In this document: in pieces, positions 33,229-45,570 of the stretch | How positions within the stretch are numbered: the first letter of the stretch is position 1 | Layout of the letters: each line of letters begins with the position of its first letter | Assembly (NCBI RefSeq): GCF_001540865.1 | Contig: NC_033625.1 | Coordinates: 13,219,480 to 13,283,479, forward strand | DNA from: Ananas comosus | Lineage: Eukaryota; Streptophyta; Magnoliopsida; Poales; Bromeliaceae | Direction of reading: 5' to 3' | DNA: 64,000 bases | The notes under the pieces: model-generated | The model's input: the letters and a program-made list of their open reading frames with translations, nothing else | Told to the model about the DNA's origin: nothing | The model's database searches: none | Made by a program: the position numbers and the translations under genes

Positions 33229-33424
33229 AATAAATTGTTCAAATTTTATGTCCCACTCAAATTTTTGTTTATAAATATCATATTTAACAAATAAATTCTA
33301 TCATTAAACGAATCGACTACAATTTCGTCGCTTCATCTATTGCATCTCTTTCGATTTCGGCATCTGAATTCTGAAAAGTTAAAGCATCAGCTATTGCGAT
33401 AATCATTTTCATCGAATCGATTTT

Positions 33425-33640
33425 ATTTGTTTTAGAAATGAAATTAATGAATACTGTAGGCCTGAGCCCAGTTTGAAACGCGTCCGGGTCCGGGTCGGGC
33501 CGAATCGAAGGAGAGAATTGTCGCCCGGGCCGGGTTGTGACGACAAGTGAAAAACCCGAGCCCAGTTCAGATTTTCTTAGGCCTCAAATATTGAGACCCG
33601 GCCCGATCATCAACCGGGACGGGTTTAATAAGATTAAAAA
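33425..33640. repeat. GGGTCCGGGTCGGGCC-type repeat
   Basis: CTGAGCCCAG at the left and repeated GGGCCGGG, CCCGAGCCCAG and CCCGGCCCGATC words give this piece inverted symmetry. It resembles common plant foldback sequences of low complexity. No coding sequence. Confidence 0.4.
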
Positions 33641-33644
33641 AAAA

Positions 33645-33990
33645 AGAAAAATTCAAATACCACCTTTGTGGTTTCATTTTTTTTTATTTTAGTAGCTCGT
33701 GGCTTAAAGTATATCAATTTAGCACCCCGTAGATTTATTTTTCTCTTTTTATTATTCTTTCCACTAATTTTTTTTCGTTAAATCAGTGACAAAGTTAAAA
33801 CTAAAAGGTACTAAAATAAAAATACGATAAACTTAGATGGGGTATCCGAAGTTTTTTGTATATAATTTAACGTAATGTTAACAAAGGAGCTGACGAAAGG
33901 AAAAAAATGAAACTATGGGAACTAAATTGATACACTTTAAACTACAGGGTATTGAAGTGAAAAAGTGCGAAACCAATATTTGAAGTTTTT
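33645..33990. mobile_element. Foldback MITE family 1, copy G
   Basis: The same order of family blocks (AATTCAAATACCACC, GTGGCTTAAAGTATATC, TAAATCAGTGACAAAG, ACTTTAAACTACAGGG, ATTTGAAGTTTTT). The ends are worn and no target duplication is visible. Confidence 0.7.
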
Positions 33991-34440
33991 AGTATCTTTA
34001 CCAAATACAAATGTAAATTTGGTTTGTTTAATATGGTGGGGAGTACGAATATCATGTTGCATATATATCCATATTTATTTAAATTTAAATGTATATAATT
34101 TATTAGGAATATAAATGTACTAAGATTAATATATTTGTAAACACAAATCTTATTACTATTTATTCCTTAATAATAAGGTTAAATTATGCTCTTGGTGTTC
34201 AATTTATTTGTGTGGGTGTTATTTTAGTTCTCAAACATTATTATTACCATTATTTAAAATTTTAATTCAAATTAAATTGATTCGAGATGATGTCATATTA
34301 ATGTCGCAGTAACTTAATACGACACCATATATAATTTTGGTTGGATAAATAAAAAAAATAATTATTTAGAACTCTCTTCTTCTTCTTTTTTTTTTTTTAT
34401 ACGCGGGTCTTTATTTTACATTTTAAATAATATCAAAAGA
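33991..34440. other. A+T-rich intergenic sequence
   Basis: Nothing with coding potential. A scrap of the GGTCCTCAAACT foldback family may lie at 34190-34265. Confidence 0.45.
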
Positions 34441-34445
34441 GTTAT

Positions 34446-36282
34446 TGTAGTATCCTTGATTTTTGAGTTGCTTGTGGATCTCAGCATCTGAGGCTTGGTG
34501 ACACATCTGGAGAGTGTCGGGACAAGTCGGAATCGTTTTGACGCAAAATGGACACAAACAGACTCGACGTGAGGCGAGAGTGGAGTTCTGACACTGAAAT
34601 CCGCAAAGTGCAGGATTTCAGTGTTGAGTACCAGCACGGCATTGGACTGGAACCGGTACCCTATGTGCGAGCTTGCGAGCTAAGAGGCCGAGTACCGGTA
34701 ACCAAATCGGGTACCGGTACTCCAGTTGTCATGTTGAGTTAGTAGGGGTATTATGGTCTTTTTGTGTTGGTGTTTATCCACACCACCAACTCTCCCTCGT
34801 ATTTATCCACCTGAGGAATAGTAGCTTGCTTAATTAAGTTCCTCTCTCTCTCAAGTGTTAATTGTGTGCTTGGTGGAGGCCACGGCTTGAGCTCGGATCG
34901 ACGTTGACGTTGCGCCGGAAAGCCGTTCGAGCGTATGGACGTCGCGGTTGCGTCGTTGGAGGCCGGGCGAGCGCGTGATTTCCTCTCCTTTCGACTTCTC
35001 GCCGTGGTTGGATTAGCGTTTCGAGATGGATTGAAGTTTACCGAAATCGCCGGAACATCTCCTAAGTTTTTATATCGTCAACATATATCATGTGTTTAAT
35101 TTCTTGCTAGTATTCAAATTCATGTATTAGGCTTAAAATCTGAATTTGGAGTTAAGTAGTAGTAGTATAATTTTATATGTTGGACTTGAAATTGACTTAG
35201 GAGAAAACTGTAGATCCTACACTGTCAGTTTCTGAAAACTATTAGATTTAGTTTTAGAAGCTGTGGTTTATTTGTATTGCCGCAGTTTGTATGCGGTAGA
35301 TACCTAGATTAGTGTAGGATCAGTTTACGCTCGTGTTGGGATGTCGAGTTTATTTTACAGTAGCGTGTAGACTGTTTCGGGTTGTCGGGTGCCATCGCAG
35401 TTGACGGTGGATCCAGATTTCTGTATTTGCATCAGATTGTGCCAAGGGCAAGTGAGCTTTGGTTGTTAGACCCATATGCTTTGATTACAGCCTGTGAGAG
35501 CCTGATTGAGCTCGGCAGAGACACGCTTGTATACTCGGTTGGGTAGCACAGACGAGTGCCACTCCGGAGTTGGGTTTTGTGTTTTTGCGTTGTTTCGCAG
35601 CAGTCCTATTTGGACAGTGCTTTAGGACCGGCCACCTCAATGGTGGTGTGCGGTATAGCTCGGACGCAGGCGGGACGGGCCTGTTGGCAGTCCCGTGATA
35701 GTATAGTCGTTGTTGTAGCAGATGCATATCTACAGATAGCTAGAGTTGGCTAGTGATAGTATAGGGACATATAGCTGTAGGGTTTCCAGCTTTCTTTACT
35801 ATCTCTTGCATACGATTCTGTAAACTTAGTGGGTGAGCCGTTGAGGTCGGTAAAGGTACCCACTGAGGACTATTTCTTTTTGCAGTAGTTCTCACACCCC
35901 GTTGTTGATCCCTTTTTGCAGAGCTTTTTTCTGCGGCTGCTGCTGTCGCTGATACTGATCGTGGAAAGGGAGTCGCGAGTTAGATCCCTTCCCTGGTTGC
36001 AGTTCTAGAGAAGTACAAACTACAGGTAGTTTTGGATTTTTGGTTCATGTACATACTTTTGCTGGTACTCACTGGGGCGAGTGATGTTTGTATCTTGGAG
36101 ACTTTGTATGTATAGTGAACCTGATATTTATTTATATTCAGTTCTGTTAGCAGCCCTATACTACTGGTTGTAGTTTTGTATAATTACAGGTATAGCTATC
36201 GCTTCGTATACATAAAAAATTCTTTTGTATACGGCGGGTCTGTTAGCGTGCCCAGAAAAACGCGGTAATCCGGGTCGTGATA
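34446..36282 (+). mobile_element. Solo LTR of a Ty3/gypsy-like retrotransposon (1.84 kb)
   Basis: It starts TGTAGTATCC and ends GGGTCGTGATA (the last C of the usual TGACA has changed to T). GTTAT flanks both sides (34441-34445 and 36283-36287), a perfect 5-bp duplication. There is no PBS, PPT or polyprotein. A TCTCTCTC-rich stretch at 34843 follows TATTTATCCACC and may mark the transcription start region. The last 220 bp match the LTR fragment at 20640 and, inverted, the beginning of the LTR at 45590. Confidence 0.88.
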
Positions 36283-36499
36283 GTTATATTACGGTTTAAA
36301 CCTCTTTTTATTTAAATTTTTGTTTACAATTCCCAGACAATGTAGTGCACCTGGTTCAAGCAAAAGATTTTTCTTAAAATTTTAAATTAAATTTAAATTT
36401 AAATTTAAATTTTAAATTTTCAATTGTAAACTCTTTTATCTTCCATAATATTTCTTACAATCTAAGGCCCAGTTTCCAAGTTGTTCATAATATTGAAAC

Positions 36500-36955
36500 T
36501 GTGACACCCAAAATTTGGAATAGATATATATAAAGTATAATAGGACTAAAATCTTCTAATCGGAGTATATCATTTTGGGTGGTAGCTAGGCTTTGGAGGT
36601 TAACGGGGTTAAGAGTGCTGGGGCTAAAATGGCGGAGCGTTATAGTTGGTATTAGAGCTAATTAATCACCGGCCGAAAGCATGAATAAGTCTCGACTGAT
36701 TCAGGATCTAAAACAACCTAAGTTAGAGAGTTTTGAAATGATAGATTAAGACATGATATGAATGACAAGGCTAGCGAAACGAGTCTTCCATCACCTAACA
36801 CTCGTGCATGTGGTTTGAGATTGACGCGAACTTCAGAGCTTAAAAGGAGAAAGAAATGTGACACTCCAAAATTTGAATTTGTCCTATTTATAAGGTATAA
36901 TAGGATTAAAATCTTCTAATTCGACTATAGTATTTTTTTGTTGTAACTATAAAGC
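36500..36955 (+). mobile_element. Cassandra-like TRIM retrotransposon, copy 3 (3' LTR interrupted)
   Basis: The 5' LTR runs from TGTGACACCC (36500) to about 36645. It contains GGGGTTAAGAGTGCTGGGGC at 36604-36623, which resembles 5S rRNA GTTAAGCGTGCTTGGGC. The PBS TGGTATTAGAGC (36647-36658) is one change from the initiator-Met tRNA site. A 200-bp non-coding middle ends in a purine tract AAAAGGAGAAAGAAA, the PPT. The 3' LTR restarts TGTGACACTCC at 36857 and matches the first for about 95 bp until another element breaks in near 36955. Confidence 0.7.
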
Positions 36956-36959
36956 CATA

Positions 36960-37900
36960 CTTGGATCAAGAGATAAAGAAAAAATAAGAAATTTATTCCC
37001 CTTATTCTTTCAAACGGTACTAAAAATTACAAAGAATTACTATTCTTCTCTTAATGAATTATTCCATAATACCCATTAAGAGGGGAGAATAGTAGTTCCA
37101 CTTATTGGATAGAACAAGCTATTTTCTATCTTATTCATCAACTAATTAAGTTATAAATAATTATAAGTTATAATTAATTAATTCAATAACATTTTTTAAT
37201 AATTAACTATTTAACTATTTAACTTATTAAATTAATAAATATTTAAATAATAATTTATTTATAATTTATAATTAATTATCTAATTAAATAGTTAGCTATT
37301 TGATATGCTTATTCAAACATTAATTAATATTTATATTATTTAAATAATTAATATTTTAATTTATCTAATTAATATATTAACTAAAAATACAATTAATTAT
37401 TTATTATTAAATTAATAAATATTTAAATAATAATTTATTTATAATTTATAATTAATTATCTAATTAAATATTTAGCTATTTGATATGCTTATTCAATCAT
37501 TAACTAATATTTGTATTATCTAAATAATTAACATTTTAATTTATCTAATTAATATATTAACTAAAAATATAAATAATTAAATAATAATTAATATTAACAT
37601 ATTGAGTTATTTTTTATAGTTATGTACTAATTAATGTCATCTTCAGCATCTCATATAGTAATTTTAATTAATTTATTCATTAACTTGTTAAAATATTATT
37701 TTACTAATACTTAGATACTTATTATTTTGATAAATTATTTTTATTTTTAATTATAATTATTCTTATTCTTACTATTCCAACCCAATTAATCACCCAAATG
37801 TAATTTTTCTTATATCTCTAAATATTTCGATTCTCGTCCAAATACAAAATTGAGCTAATTTCTGCCTATCTCAGTTATACCTATTTGGCTATTTCAAGAA
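36960..37900. mobile_element. A+T-rich PIF/Harbinger-like element with internal 180-bp direct repeat
   Basis: Subterminal words (TTATTCTTTCAAACGGTACT; TCCAAATACAAAATTGAGCTA; TCAGTTATACCTATT) match the element at 15538. Almost pure TAATTA sequence fills the middle, where AATTAATAAATATTTAAATA and some 150 following bases occur twice, at 37230 and 37410 (period 180). It sits in the 3' LTR of the TRIM. The exact ends are unclear. Confidence 0.6.
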
Positions 37901-37906
37901 TAAAAA

Positions 37907-38266
37907 AAAAAAACTTCAAATACCACCCTTGTGGTTTCACACTTTCTTATTTTAGTATCCTGTGGTTTAAAGTGTATCAATTTTGGTACCCTGTGGTTTT
38001 ATTTTTTTCTTTTTATCATTCATTCCACTAATTTTTTTTCGTTAAATCAATAACAAAGTTAAAACTAAAGGATACTAAAGTGAATATTCGATAAACCTAG
38101 ATGGGTGTATCTGAAGTTTTTTATATATAATTTAATGAAAAATTAACGGAGAAGCTGACGAAAAGAGAAAAATGAATCCACAGGATATTAACTTGATACA
38201 CTTTAAACCACATGATACTAAAGTAAGAAAGTGCGAAACCACTGGAGTGGTATTTGAAGTTTACCC
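37907..38266. mobile_element. Foldback MITE family 1, copy H
   Basis: ACTTCAAATACCACCC on the left and GGTATTTGAAGTTTACCC on the right, with the full set of family blocks between. Flanks look like AGAATAAAA/TAAATAAAA, an imperfect 9-bp duplication in low-complexity DNA. Confidence 0.75.
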
Positions 38267-38833
38267 TAAATAAAAATAGCATGTTCTCGAACCAAACAGT
38301 ATCTAAAGGATTTAAAGAGATTTTGGCTTTATTTGCATCTCTTGAATATTCCTGGGACATGAAAAACATGGCCAGTAAAATTAAAAAGGAAAAAAAAGAA
38401 AAAAAAAAAAGGAACATGAAGCGATTCCTTCTAACCTTTTTTTTTGTTTTGTTTTTTTTAAGGTAGAGATTCCTTTTGTTCTTAACAATAACTAGTGAAG
38501 GCCCGCGCTTCGCGGCGGAAAATTTACGTAATTTACCAAATATTTTGAACAAACTTGTTTAATTTTTTTATTTTAAGATCTAAATTAAAATTGTAAACAT
38601 AACACATTAATAGAATCAAATGATAATTCTTTTGAGTTGTCTTCTTTACCTGAGTTGTTTAAAATTCGAAACGCAGAGAGCCCGGCCGTACCGGATGATG
38701 ACAAGCATCATCACAAACTAAATGTCCATGTCGATAGCGAAGCATATGTCCCTTTTAAGGAAACATATGCCGCCTAAACAGCCGCGCGGGCCCCTAGATT
38801 TAGATATATAGGAAAATTAGCCCTTCGGACTTT

Positions 38834-38858
38834 NNNNNNNNNNNNNNNNNNNNNNNNN
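38834..38858. other. Assembly gap (25 N)
   Basis: A run of 25 Ns. To its right the gypsy gag-protease frame begins abruptly, so the remaining pol region and the 3' LTR of that element may be missing here. Confidence 0.99.
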
Positions 38859-39372
38859 AGTCTAACTGCACCGGACAGGACCAACAACACTCTGTAACCT
38901 GCAAGACATGGTCGGGGATCTACACCTCTCGTGCCTGAGACAATGCTCCTAACTCTAGACCATGTAACTGTGCAAATGCTCGGCTAACAAAGGAATGCGA
39001 TGCACCGGTAGCAAAAAGAGTGCGAACTCTAATGCCAGAAATCAAAGTGATACCTGCCACCACTCGGTCGGCTGCTGAAGAGTCCTCCACCTGAGCTGCA
39101 TAGACCCTGCCACTCGGAGCCTGCTGTCGCAGCTCACTCGACCGCGGCACAGACGATCTGTCCTCCTGGCGGTAGCTCGGTGCTGCTCCGTAAGACTGCT
39201 GTGGTGCTGGTGGTGCCGAAGCTGATGACGGTACTGGAGATGCTGCTCGGGGACAAGCTGCCCTCATGTGTCCCAGCTGACCACATCCGTAGCACCTGCC
39301 TTCTCTCTGCTCGCACTGCCGAGGCCAGTGTGGTCCCCCGCAGATCACACACTATGGCGCCCTCTGAGTCTG
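38859..39372 (-). pseudogene. Gypsy gag C-terminus and start of protease, cut by a gap and an LTR insertion
   Basis: Minus-strand frame (about 142 residues) with two zinc knuckles: a C-X2-C-X3-H-X4-C motif at the start and CYGCGQLGHMRAAC, a standard C-X2-C-X4-H-X4-C. A Pro/Ser/Ala-rich linker follows, then LFATGASHSFVSRAFA, the retroviral-type aspartic protease signature in which the catalytic Asp (DTGA) is Ala. A TAG stop stands in frame just before the first knuckle. The piece continues the gag frame found at 44202-45224 on the other side of the inserted LTR and ends at the assembly gap. In the family, gag packages the RNA and the protease cuts the polyprotein. This copy is dead. Confidence 0.85.
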
Positions 39373-42300
39373 TGTCACGCCCCGGGGTCCCTTTTCAGTT
39401 TAAAACAAAGCGGAAAAGCGTCTGAATTTTTTTTTTTTTTTTTTGAAAACCTGACCCCAGAGTATGCCAGATCCGCCATAAATACAGGGAATCCACTGTT
39501 CACAAGGACAGAGTCTCCCCTGTATTTGCACGGCGTCGCACAAGTACAAGAAGTCATCCAGGCACAACCACAACAAATGAACATACAAATAACCAACCGT
39601 TATATATATTCATACACCATTCACTACAGATTCACATTTATGCATAAATCCATACCTATCAGTTAAAATGTTTCCAACCACAGAAACAGGTTTTGAAATA
39701 CTAAAATGCAAAATCCACAGAAACTTTTTGAAAACTGTTTCCTACACGGAAACCTTTATTCTTTAAAAACGCTACCACGAGGGGTAGAAAACCTTTTATT
39801 TTACAAAATCCAGAAATCCGTTTATTACATTCACGAAAATCCATAATTTCAAATGTAATAAAAAGACTGAACCATATAACTATCTAAGCTATAACAACTG
39901 AAATAATAAGGGTATTAACTATACCGAAATAACCTGGGTCGGAAGCTCTATCGACCGCTACGTACGTATCTCGCGTCTCGCCCCAATACACGATGCCTGC
40001 GATACCTGAAAAATGGTGGGGGAGGTGAGAACATGTAAACATGTCTCCCCTCCCAGTGGGTACCGCAAGCCGAAGAAGGCGAGGAGTACTCAACGGATCA
40101 GGAAGAGCTATACAACAACACGGGTCAGTGGAAATATAGTAGCAACAATAATAAGGTAATGAGCAGATATACTGAATACGGTAGCAATAAACTGACAGAA
40201 AGTAAGAACTAGACTGAATAACGGCTACCGCTACTGTAACTGGAACCGAAAGCATACATGAATATCTACTATAGTAGCAAAACAACTATAAAGTAAGAAC
40301 TGTAACTATGCATGCAACGACTGCTACTATAGACATATGCGTCAACCGGTCAAGAAGTCCAAAAGTACCCAATCTGAAACCAATGCTCTCTTGGTCAGCA
40401 CCGCAGACCTCAAGCCAATGCCCTGGAGGTCCGCACCGCAACACCTCCCGACAGTACCACTGCCGCTCTAACATGCATATAACCCCTCTAGGGCTCACGG
40501 GTTGTCACCATTCAACCACTTTTCCGGAAAAGAACACTCCTTGCGGTGGATCAGACCGCCAGTGTTCGTGAAATGCGACGAGTATCGGGCAATCAATGCA
40601 ATATACTCAATGATCAACCGTCGGCAACCAGCCGACAATCATGCCCCCCAGGGCCCATCGACCGCATAGGTCGTCAACTGTAAAGAAGCACAAGAACCGA
40701 ACACTCAGGTCAACTAGGATGGGACAACATCGACATCCTCTCAAACATATGCAAATACTGCTCAATGAACCACAAGAACTGACCACTCAAATCAACTAGG
40801 ATATGAAACTCGACCAATCATGTCACAAGTATAGGATATGAGTAAAGTATAATCATCCGTCGGGAACTAACCGACAATCCCACCCCTCAGGGTATACCGA
40901 CCTCAACGGTCATCAGACAACAGAGGTCGAGGAACTCACCAAATAGGTCACAAATACTGAATACTAGAATCGACCGACTAGATCGCTAATCTCACAGATA
41001 ATCACAGAATCGCTCTACTATAAATATGAAACAGGGTATGCAGAATAGCTAAGTAGAGCAACAAGAATACATGGTATCACATACCGATAGACTATACACC
41101 TACACATGATATTAAGCATGGAAACGTCTGAGTAGAGTATAATCAAACAACGTGGGTGTAATGTGAACAATAGAGGTGCAAAGCTCAACATATAATATAT
41201 ATATGGACAATAACGAAAGAGCAAGGGTAAGAAACCATCACCGAGCGTGCACCACTGTACCAACGTCGGATCGAAGTACCCACCTGTACAACTGTCGCGC
41301 CTGTCTCCTGACTGCAAAAGAACGTCAACCGGACCTAAGGAAGGCCACCGGATTAGAGTCTAACCCACAAATAGTAAATACGGAGTACAAAATCCCACAA
41401 CTAAACCCACGAATATCGGTTTCCCAAAACCGATCGCCGTAAAACGTCGGAAATCCCGTAAACAGCACCGGGACTCCGCCGGGACCCACTAACTATCCCG
41501 GAAGGCACCGGCTCATGCCACTAGTCATTCGCTGCCTCTAAACACTTATTTTAGTGTGACATGGCAGCAAACACAAGGATACACAACCAAACAACTATTG
41601 GTGGCTAATTGTTGGGATCCGGGTTCCTGGAAGTGTCAATTTCGACACCGGAACCCACCGTCGCTCACTCGTCACTTCTGAACTCTCGAAATGACGCGAG
41701 TGACCAGCCAACAAGGCTCAGCGACTACACAATAGCTCACGAAGCACCGTCGAAATAATTCCGAACCAAAACCGCGTTCTGTCGGCGGATTTTGCCGACA
41801 AACGCACCGAAAATACATTTTCGGTCTTCGCAAAGGTCCGGGGCCTTGGACAATCAGTCCAGAGATCACCCTCAGCCCAAACATGCTGCCAACAGCATCT
41901 ACAATGAAGCAGAAATCCTAAAAGCCCATACCGATACATGAAATCGCATCATTTCATGTGATTTCTAGGCTTTTCTGGACCGTGCACGCAAACCAAAGGT
42001 CGATTAATCCGACCGTCGCACTCGCTGACAGGTTTCAGCATGTCGGAGGCCGTGCTCACCTTTCAGAGCACTGCCGGCCACTGCGGTGCGCGCACGAGCG
42101 ACGCGAAGTTCTGATAAACTGCGCGCACAGCGCGAAGATCGCGACTAACTCACAAACTAGGGCATCTTTGCCGCTGTTGGAGGTGAGCACGATGTTCAGC
42201 ACGAGTTGTAGATCATCGTGCTCACTTCCCGAAGCTTAGGAGGCTTATCGGATCACCGGAAAGGAGACCGGAACCTCGAAAAACAGTGCTGGAACAAAAA

Positions 42301-44196
42301 ATACCCTTACCAGACCCGAGGAGAGCTAGGGTTGGTCGCCGGCGGCCGGGAGGCGGGCGGTCTGGCCGGAGGAGGGAGCACTCGGTCCGAGAGGTCCGAG
42401 GAGGGTGCTGGCCGGCGGCGGGCTGCAACCGGTGGCGCGGCGGCGGAGATCCACTCCTCCCACTAACTCTCGGGTTCGGGCTTCTCGGCGGCGTGGCGGT
42501 GGCCGGAGGAGGTCGGGGCGGCTATGGTGCGGCGCCGGAGGCCGAGGGGAAGGCGGTGCACCCCTCGGTGGGCGGCGACAGCGCCTGGAAACAGAGCGGG
42601 CCCGACCTCGGCCCGCACGTGCCTGAGCGGCCACAGGAAGCTCCAGCGGCGGCCGGCGGCGCGCGGGGACGGCGGGGGACGCTCGCGCCGGGTTGCCGGA
42701 CGTCGCCGGGGCCGACTGGCGGGCGGCACGGCCGAAGTAAGGCGAGGATGCAGAGTTCGAGCTGGCTCGGTCTGGGTTGACCCGAGTTGGCTGCAGGGAG
42801 CGGGGGTGGATCCGGCGGCGCTCGGGGGTGGCCGGGGCCGACGGGGGAGGACGCCGGAGATGGGCCTCGGCCAGAGGATGATGCTCCAAGGGTGAAAGAA
42901 GCTTCCTTCGCAACTTCGGCGAAGTCGGAGGAGAGGGTGGCCGAGAGAGCAAGAGAAGAGGTCGGGGTGGCTTTTCCGGCGGCCGGGGCAGCTCGCCGGC
43001 GGCCGGGGCGTGCGCACGGGTTGGGCAGGGAGAAGGTGGGGCGGCTAGGGCTCGGTTCGGCTGAGGAGAAGGCCAAAAGCTAGGGTTTCCTCACGAANCG
43101 GGGGAGGACGCCGGAGATGGGCCTCGGCCAGAGGATGATGCTCCAAGGGTGAAAGAAGCTTCCTTCGCAACTTCGGCGAAGTCGGAGGAGAGGGTGGCCG
43201 AGAGAGCAAGAGAAGAGGTCGGGGTGGCTTTTCCGGCAGCCGGGGCAGCTCGCCGGCGGCCGGGGCGTGCGCACGGGTTGGGCAGGGAGAAGGTGGGGCG
43301 GCTAGGGCTCGGTTCGGCTGAGGAGAAGGCCAAAAGCTAGGGTTTCCTCACGAAACCCTAGTGCAACTACTATTTACATATGTACATTTGCAAGATAGTC
43401 CTCCCAGGGATAATATTCTCAGTCAAGTCCCTCACAGCATGTGTATTTTACACATACGCACCTCCATGTCCGATCTCACGCAATTCGGCACATAAAATAT
43501 TAGATCTTTTCGCGATTTAACCGTTTTGCCAATTTGACCTCTCAGCGATAACTTTGCAAATACCGGAGATCCATCCGTCGAATTTTCGATCCGACAGTAC
43601 CATTGCGTTCGGCACGTCGGGTGCATCGAATCTAGCATTTCGTTTCGTCCAATTTGACCCCCGATTCACGACGAAATCCGTCCGCTCTCCAATTTCAAAA
43701 ACCACACACATATATCGATGTGTAATCCCGCTAAATCCTTAATTCAAATTCAAATTTGAATCTCCTACCACTAGTAGGTACATGTAACATCCCTCACCTT
43801 ACTCTAGGTCACCTACACAGATCACGAGGGGTGTCATAACGCAAGAATAGCGAAGAACGAAAACCCTCTTTTTTGATAAAACTCCTTTTTCTCAAAAATC
43901 GTGCATCGAATCTGAAATCCATCAGTGCCATTGGTTCCAGAATAGCTGATCTGATCGAAACCAGCTATTGGACCGCTATGAACGGAGTCCGATACGCGCC
44001 GAAAGCCAACTCTACTCCGTGGCTTCACCGGAAAACCGGAGTTACTATTCACTTAAGTGAAAACTAATAATCGCGTAACTTCTTCGTTTTAGCTCAGTTT
44101 CTCCTGAAACTTGACGAGTGCTTATGTAATTAAATTACACACATAAACATCGTCAACAGAGAGTTTAGTAGCACTGTAAAAATCTCAGTCCTTACA
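39373..44196 (-). mobile_element. Solo LTR (4.8 kb) inserted into gypsy gag
   Basis: On the plus strand the unit runs from TGTCACGCCCCGG to CTTACA. On the minus strand it therefore starts TGTAAGGACTGAG and ends GGGGCGTGACA, like the other gypsy LTRs here. GTCTG flanks it on both sides (39368-39372 and 44197-44201), a perfect 5-bp duplication, and the interrupted gag frame resumes across it. There is no PBS or polyprotein inside. The segment 42300-43350 is very G+C-rich with long overlapping open frames on both strands that look accidental. True length is about 4.57 kb, because 256 bp are artefactually repeated at the N (43098). Confidence 0.85.
42842..43354. repeat. 256-bp direct duplication around an assembly N
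   Basis: 42842-43097 and 43099-43354 are the same sequence with one difference seen (GGCGGCC against GGCAGCC), separated by exactly one N at 43098. This is the signature of two contigs whose overlapping ends were joined without being merged. Confidence 0.92.
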
Positions 44197-44201
44197 GTCT
44201 G

Positions 44202-45300
44202 CCCCTGCTGACGGGATCCCCTGGAACGCTGACGCCCCGAAGACCCACGACCCTGAGAACGTGATCGTGGAGGTCTCGGCGGACGTCTGCTGCTCGACTG
44301 CCCTCCGTCATTTGGAAAGGGGCGCTTCCTGTCCTGACCCTGCCCCACGGCCTGAGTCCTCTCCTGCAGCGACACCTCACCTCTCTCCACCCATAGGGCC
44401 TGCTCTATGGACGCATCCAGGGTCCTCGACCTCTGCGCCAGCACTAACCTGAAGATGTCCGGTCTCAGCCCCTACTCGAACATGTATACCCTGTGCGCCT
44501 CGTCTCTGGCCGCAAATGGTACACAGTTCAGGAGTCGAGTAAACTCCCGAACGTACTCCTGTACCGGGCGATCTCCCTGCTGAAGCCTCCTCAAATCCTC
44601 CTCGAGCTTCTGCTTCACACTGTTGGGAAAGAACATCCCAAACAGCATTCCACAGAACTCATCCCAACTCAGCTGCGCCGCCACTAGCCCCTGGTCTCGC
44701 CTCGTTCTCCGTCACCAGTCATGAGCATCACCTGCTAGAAAGTGTACTCCCAGGGGTACCTGCTCCCCCTCTGGAACGAACAGATCCTCGAATAACTTCT
44801 CCATCGCACTGACCCATCCCTCAATAATCCAGGCCTCAGTGCCTCTGCCATCGAAGATCGGTGGATCAAATCGGCGAAAACGAGCTAATCTCTCCGTCCA
44901 CCGCTCCTGCTCGGCCTCAGTCAACGGTACTGGCCCCCTAGCAGGCGCAACTGGCGCTACTAGAACTGCTGCCGATGGAGGAACTGCTGCAGCTGGTGCT
45001 GTCACTGGAGTAGTCGGGGGTGGAACTGGCGACTCTGGTGCCCTCGGTACAGAACTCGGTGGCTGAGCTATCCTCTCACACAACCTCTGCAATAGCTCCC
45101 CCTGCTTGCTCGTCACCTCAGTCAGGGCAGCAACTGTGCACTCAATCTGGGGATGCACTCGCCTCCGGTCGGGCCCTTCGCACCACAACTGGGGGTGCCA
45201 CTCGCCTCTGCCTGCTCCAGGCATTCGGGAGATCTAGCACGATCCTGCGCCAACTGCGCATGCTCCGCCAACGACGGTCGGCCTCGGCGACGATACTATG
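44202..45300 (-). pseudogene. Gypsy gag, N-terminal and capsid region, with premature stops
   Basis: One minus-strand frame covers about 340 codons from 45224 down to the LTR insertion, broken by TGA at 44709-44711 and TAG at about 44469-44471. The N-terminal part is Pro/Ala-rich. FRRFDPPIFDGRGTEAW and the following stretch to VHFLAGDAHDW match the start of the gypsy Gag domain. SWDEFCGMLFGMFFPNSVKQ and LQQGDRPVQEYVREFTRLL are the retrotransposon gag (capsid) core. Downstream, an Arg/Ser/Gly-rich linker leads to the zinc knuckles now lying at 39350. The PBS lies about 350 bp upstream. Confidence 0.85.
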
Positions 45301-45570
45301 CTGAAAGGAACAAATCAGGGTCAGATACAACAAAACACTCTCGACCCAATCAAACGAAAGTCTAGAAGGCGGCCTCGTTTTTTCCTCAAAATTATGTCGT
45401 CTGCAGCCAACATATTTCTCAGGCCAAACAGAAACTCCTTGAGTCACTCACTCTACTCTAGAGGAGTTAGAACAAAATAATCATTGACTTTCGCAATTTA
45501 AATTACGCCTCTCGCGTCTTGCGTTCCTAAGGTTTGCCAAACTTAGGTTTCCTAGGTCCCAACGACCAAA

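Noticed and set aside
42326..43076. Three long overlapping minus-strand open frames and two plus-strand frames (up to 208 codons)
   Set aside because: They lie in very G+C-rich LTR sequence where stops are rare in every frame. The peptides are low-complexity Pro/Arg/Ser/Ala, and part of the region is an artefactual duplication.
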